From Deltaproteobacteria bacterium (lineage in GTDB: Bacteria; Myxococcota_A; Polyangia; HGW-17), in contig QKIM01000512.1 of NCBI GenBank assembly GCA_003249585.1, positions 1 through 5,250 on the forward strand: DNA of 5,250 nt, read 5' to 3'. Below, one piece after another: positions 5,242 to 5,250 of the stretch (positions within the stretch are counted from its first letter, which is position 1; each line of letters starts with the position of its first letter). The notes under the pieces were generated by a model that searched no databases, was not told the origin of the DNA, and saw nothing but the letters and a program-made list of their open reading frames with translations. The position numbers and the translations under genes were made by a program.

Positions 5242-5250
5242 GGTATCTCC

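Overview
The window comes from a GC-rich bacterium, most likely a member of the Myxococcota/Bradymonadota group (the former deltaproteobacteria). The evidence is indirect. Three of the five genes encode predicted lipoproteins. One carries an acidic Cys/Asp motif (CDNQIDDDGDG...DCDDPQC) followed by an asparagine-rich linker. Another carries four CGDG...CDG cysteine-rich repeats in front of RCC1 repeats. Both architectures are typical of predatory or complex-lifestyle bacteria of this group. No 16S or other phylogenetic marker is present, so the assignment is an inference.

Layout. Positions 1-1532 (minus strand) hold a hipBA toxin-antitoxin operon. hipB encodes an XRE-type antitoxin/repressor and overlaps hipA by 4 bases (GTGA). 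hipA encodes a Ser/Thr-kinase-fold toxin that runs off the left edge of the window. hipA is frameshifted as read: a run of six A/T pairs at 1087-1092 is one base too long. Every other motif of the kinase is intact. Positions 1533-1729 are the divergent control region. It contains two 20-bp inverted-repeat operators exactly 40 bp apart and, between them, a perfect TTGACA -35 box facing hipB. This is a classic autoregulated toxin-antitoxin promoter.

Positions 1730-2767 (plus) encode a lipoprotein with an Asp-rich motif, an Asn-rich tether and a predicted beta-propeller-like domain. Positions 2768-2913 are intergenic, with a 22-bp AT-rich island. Positions 2914-4752 (plus) encode a larger lipoprotein with four disulfide-rich repeats and a predicted seven-bladed RCC1 propeller. 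A short intergenic stretch (4753-4839) separates it from a convergent gene at 4840-5241 (minus), which encodes a small lipoprotein extremely rich in tyrosine and arginine.

How the parts relate. hipB and hipA form one regulated unit. The two plus-strand lipoproteins lie in the same direction and may be co-expressed, but a 146-base gap with its own strong ribosome binding site allows independent transcription. I see no sequence link between the toxin-antitoxin unit and the lipoproteins beyond the shared divergent intergenic region, where the upstream operator could also influence the lipoprotein gene. I do not see convincing evidence of a new multi-gene system. The most distinctive items are the hipA homopolymer frameshift, the paired operators, the Tyr/Arg-rich lipoprotein and the correlated cysteine loss in one RCC1 blade.
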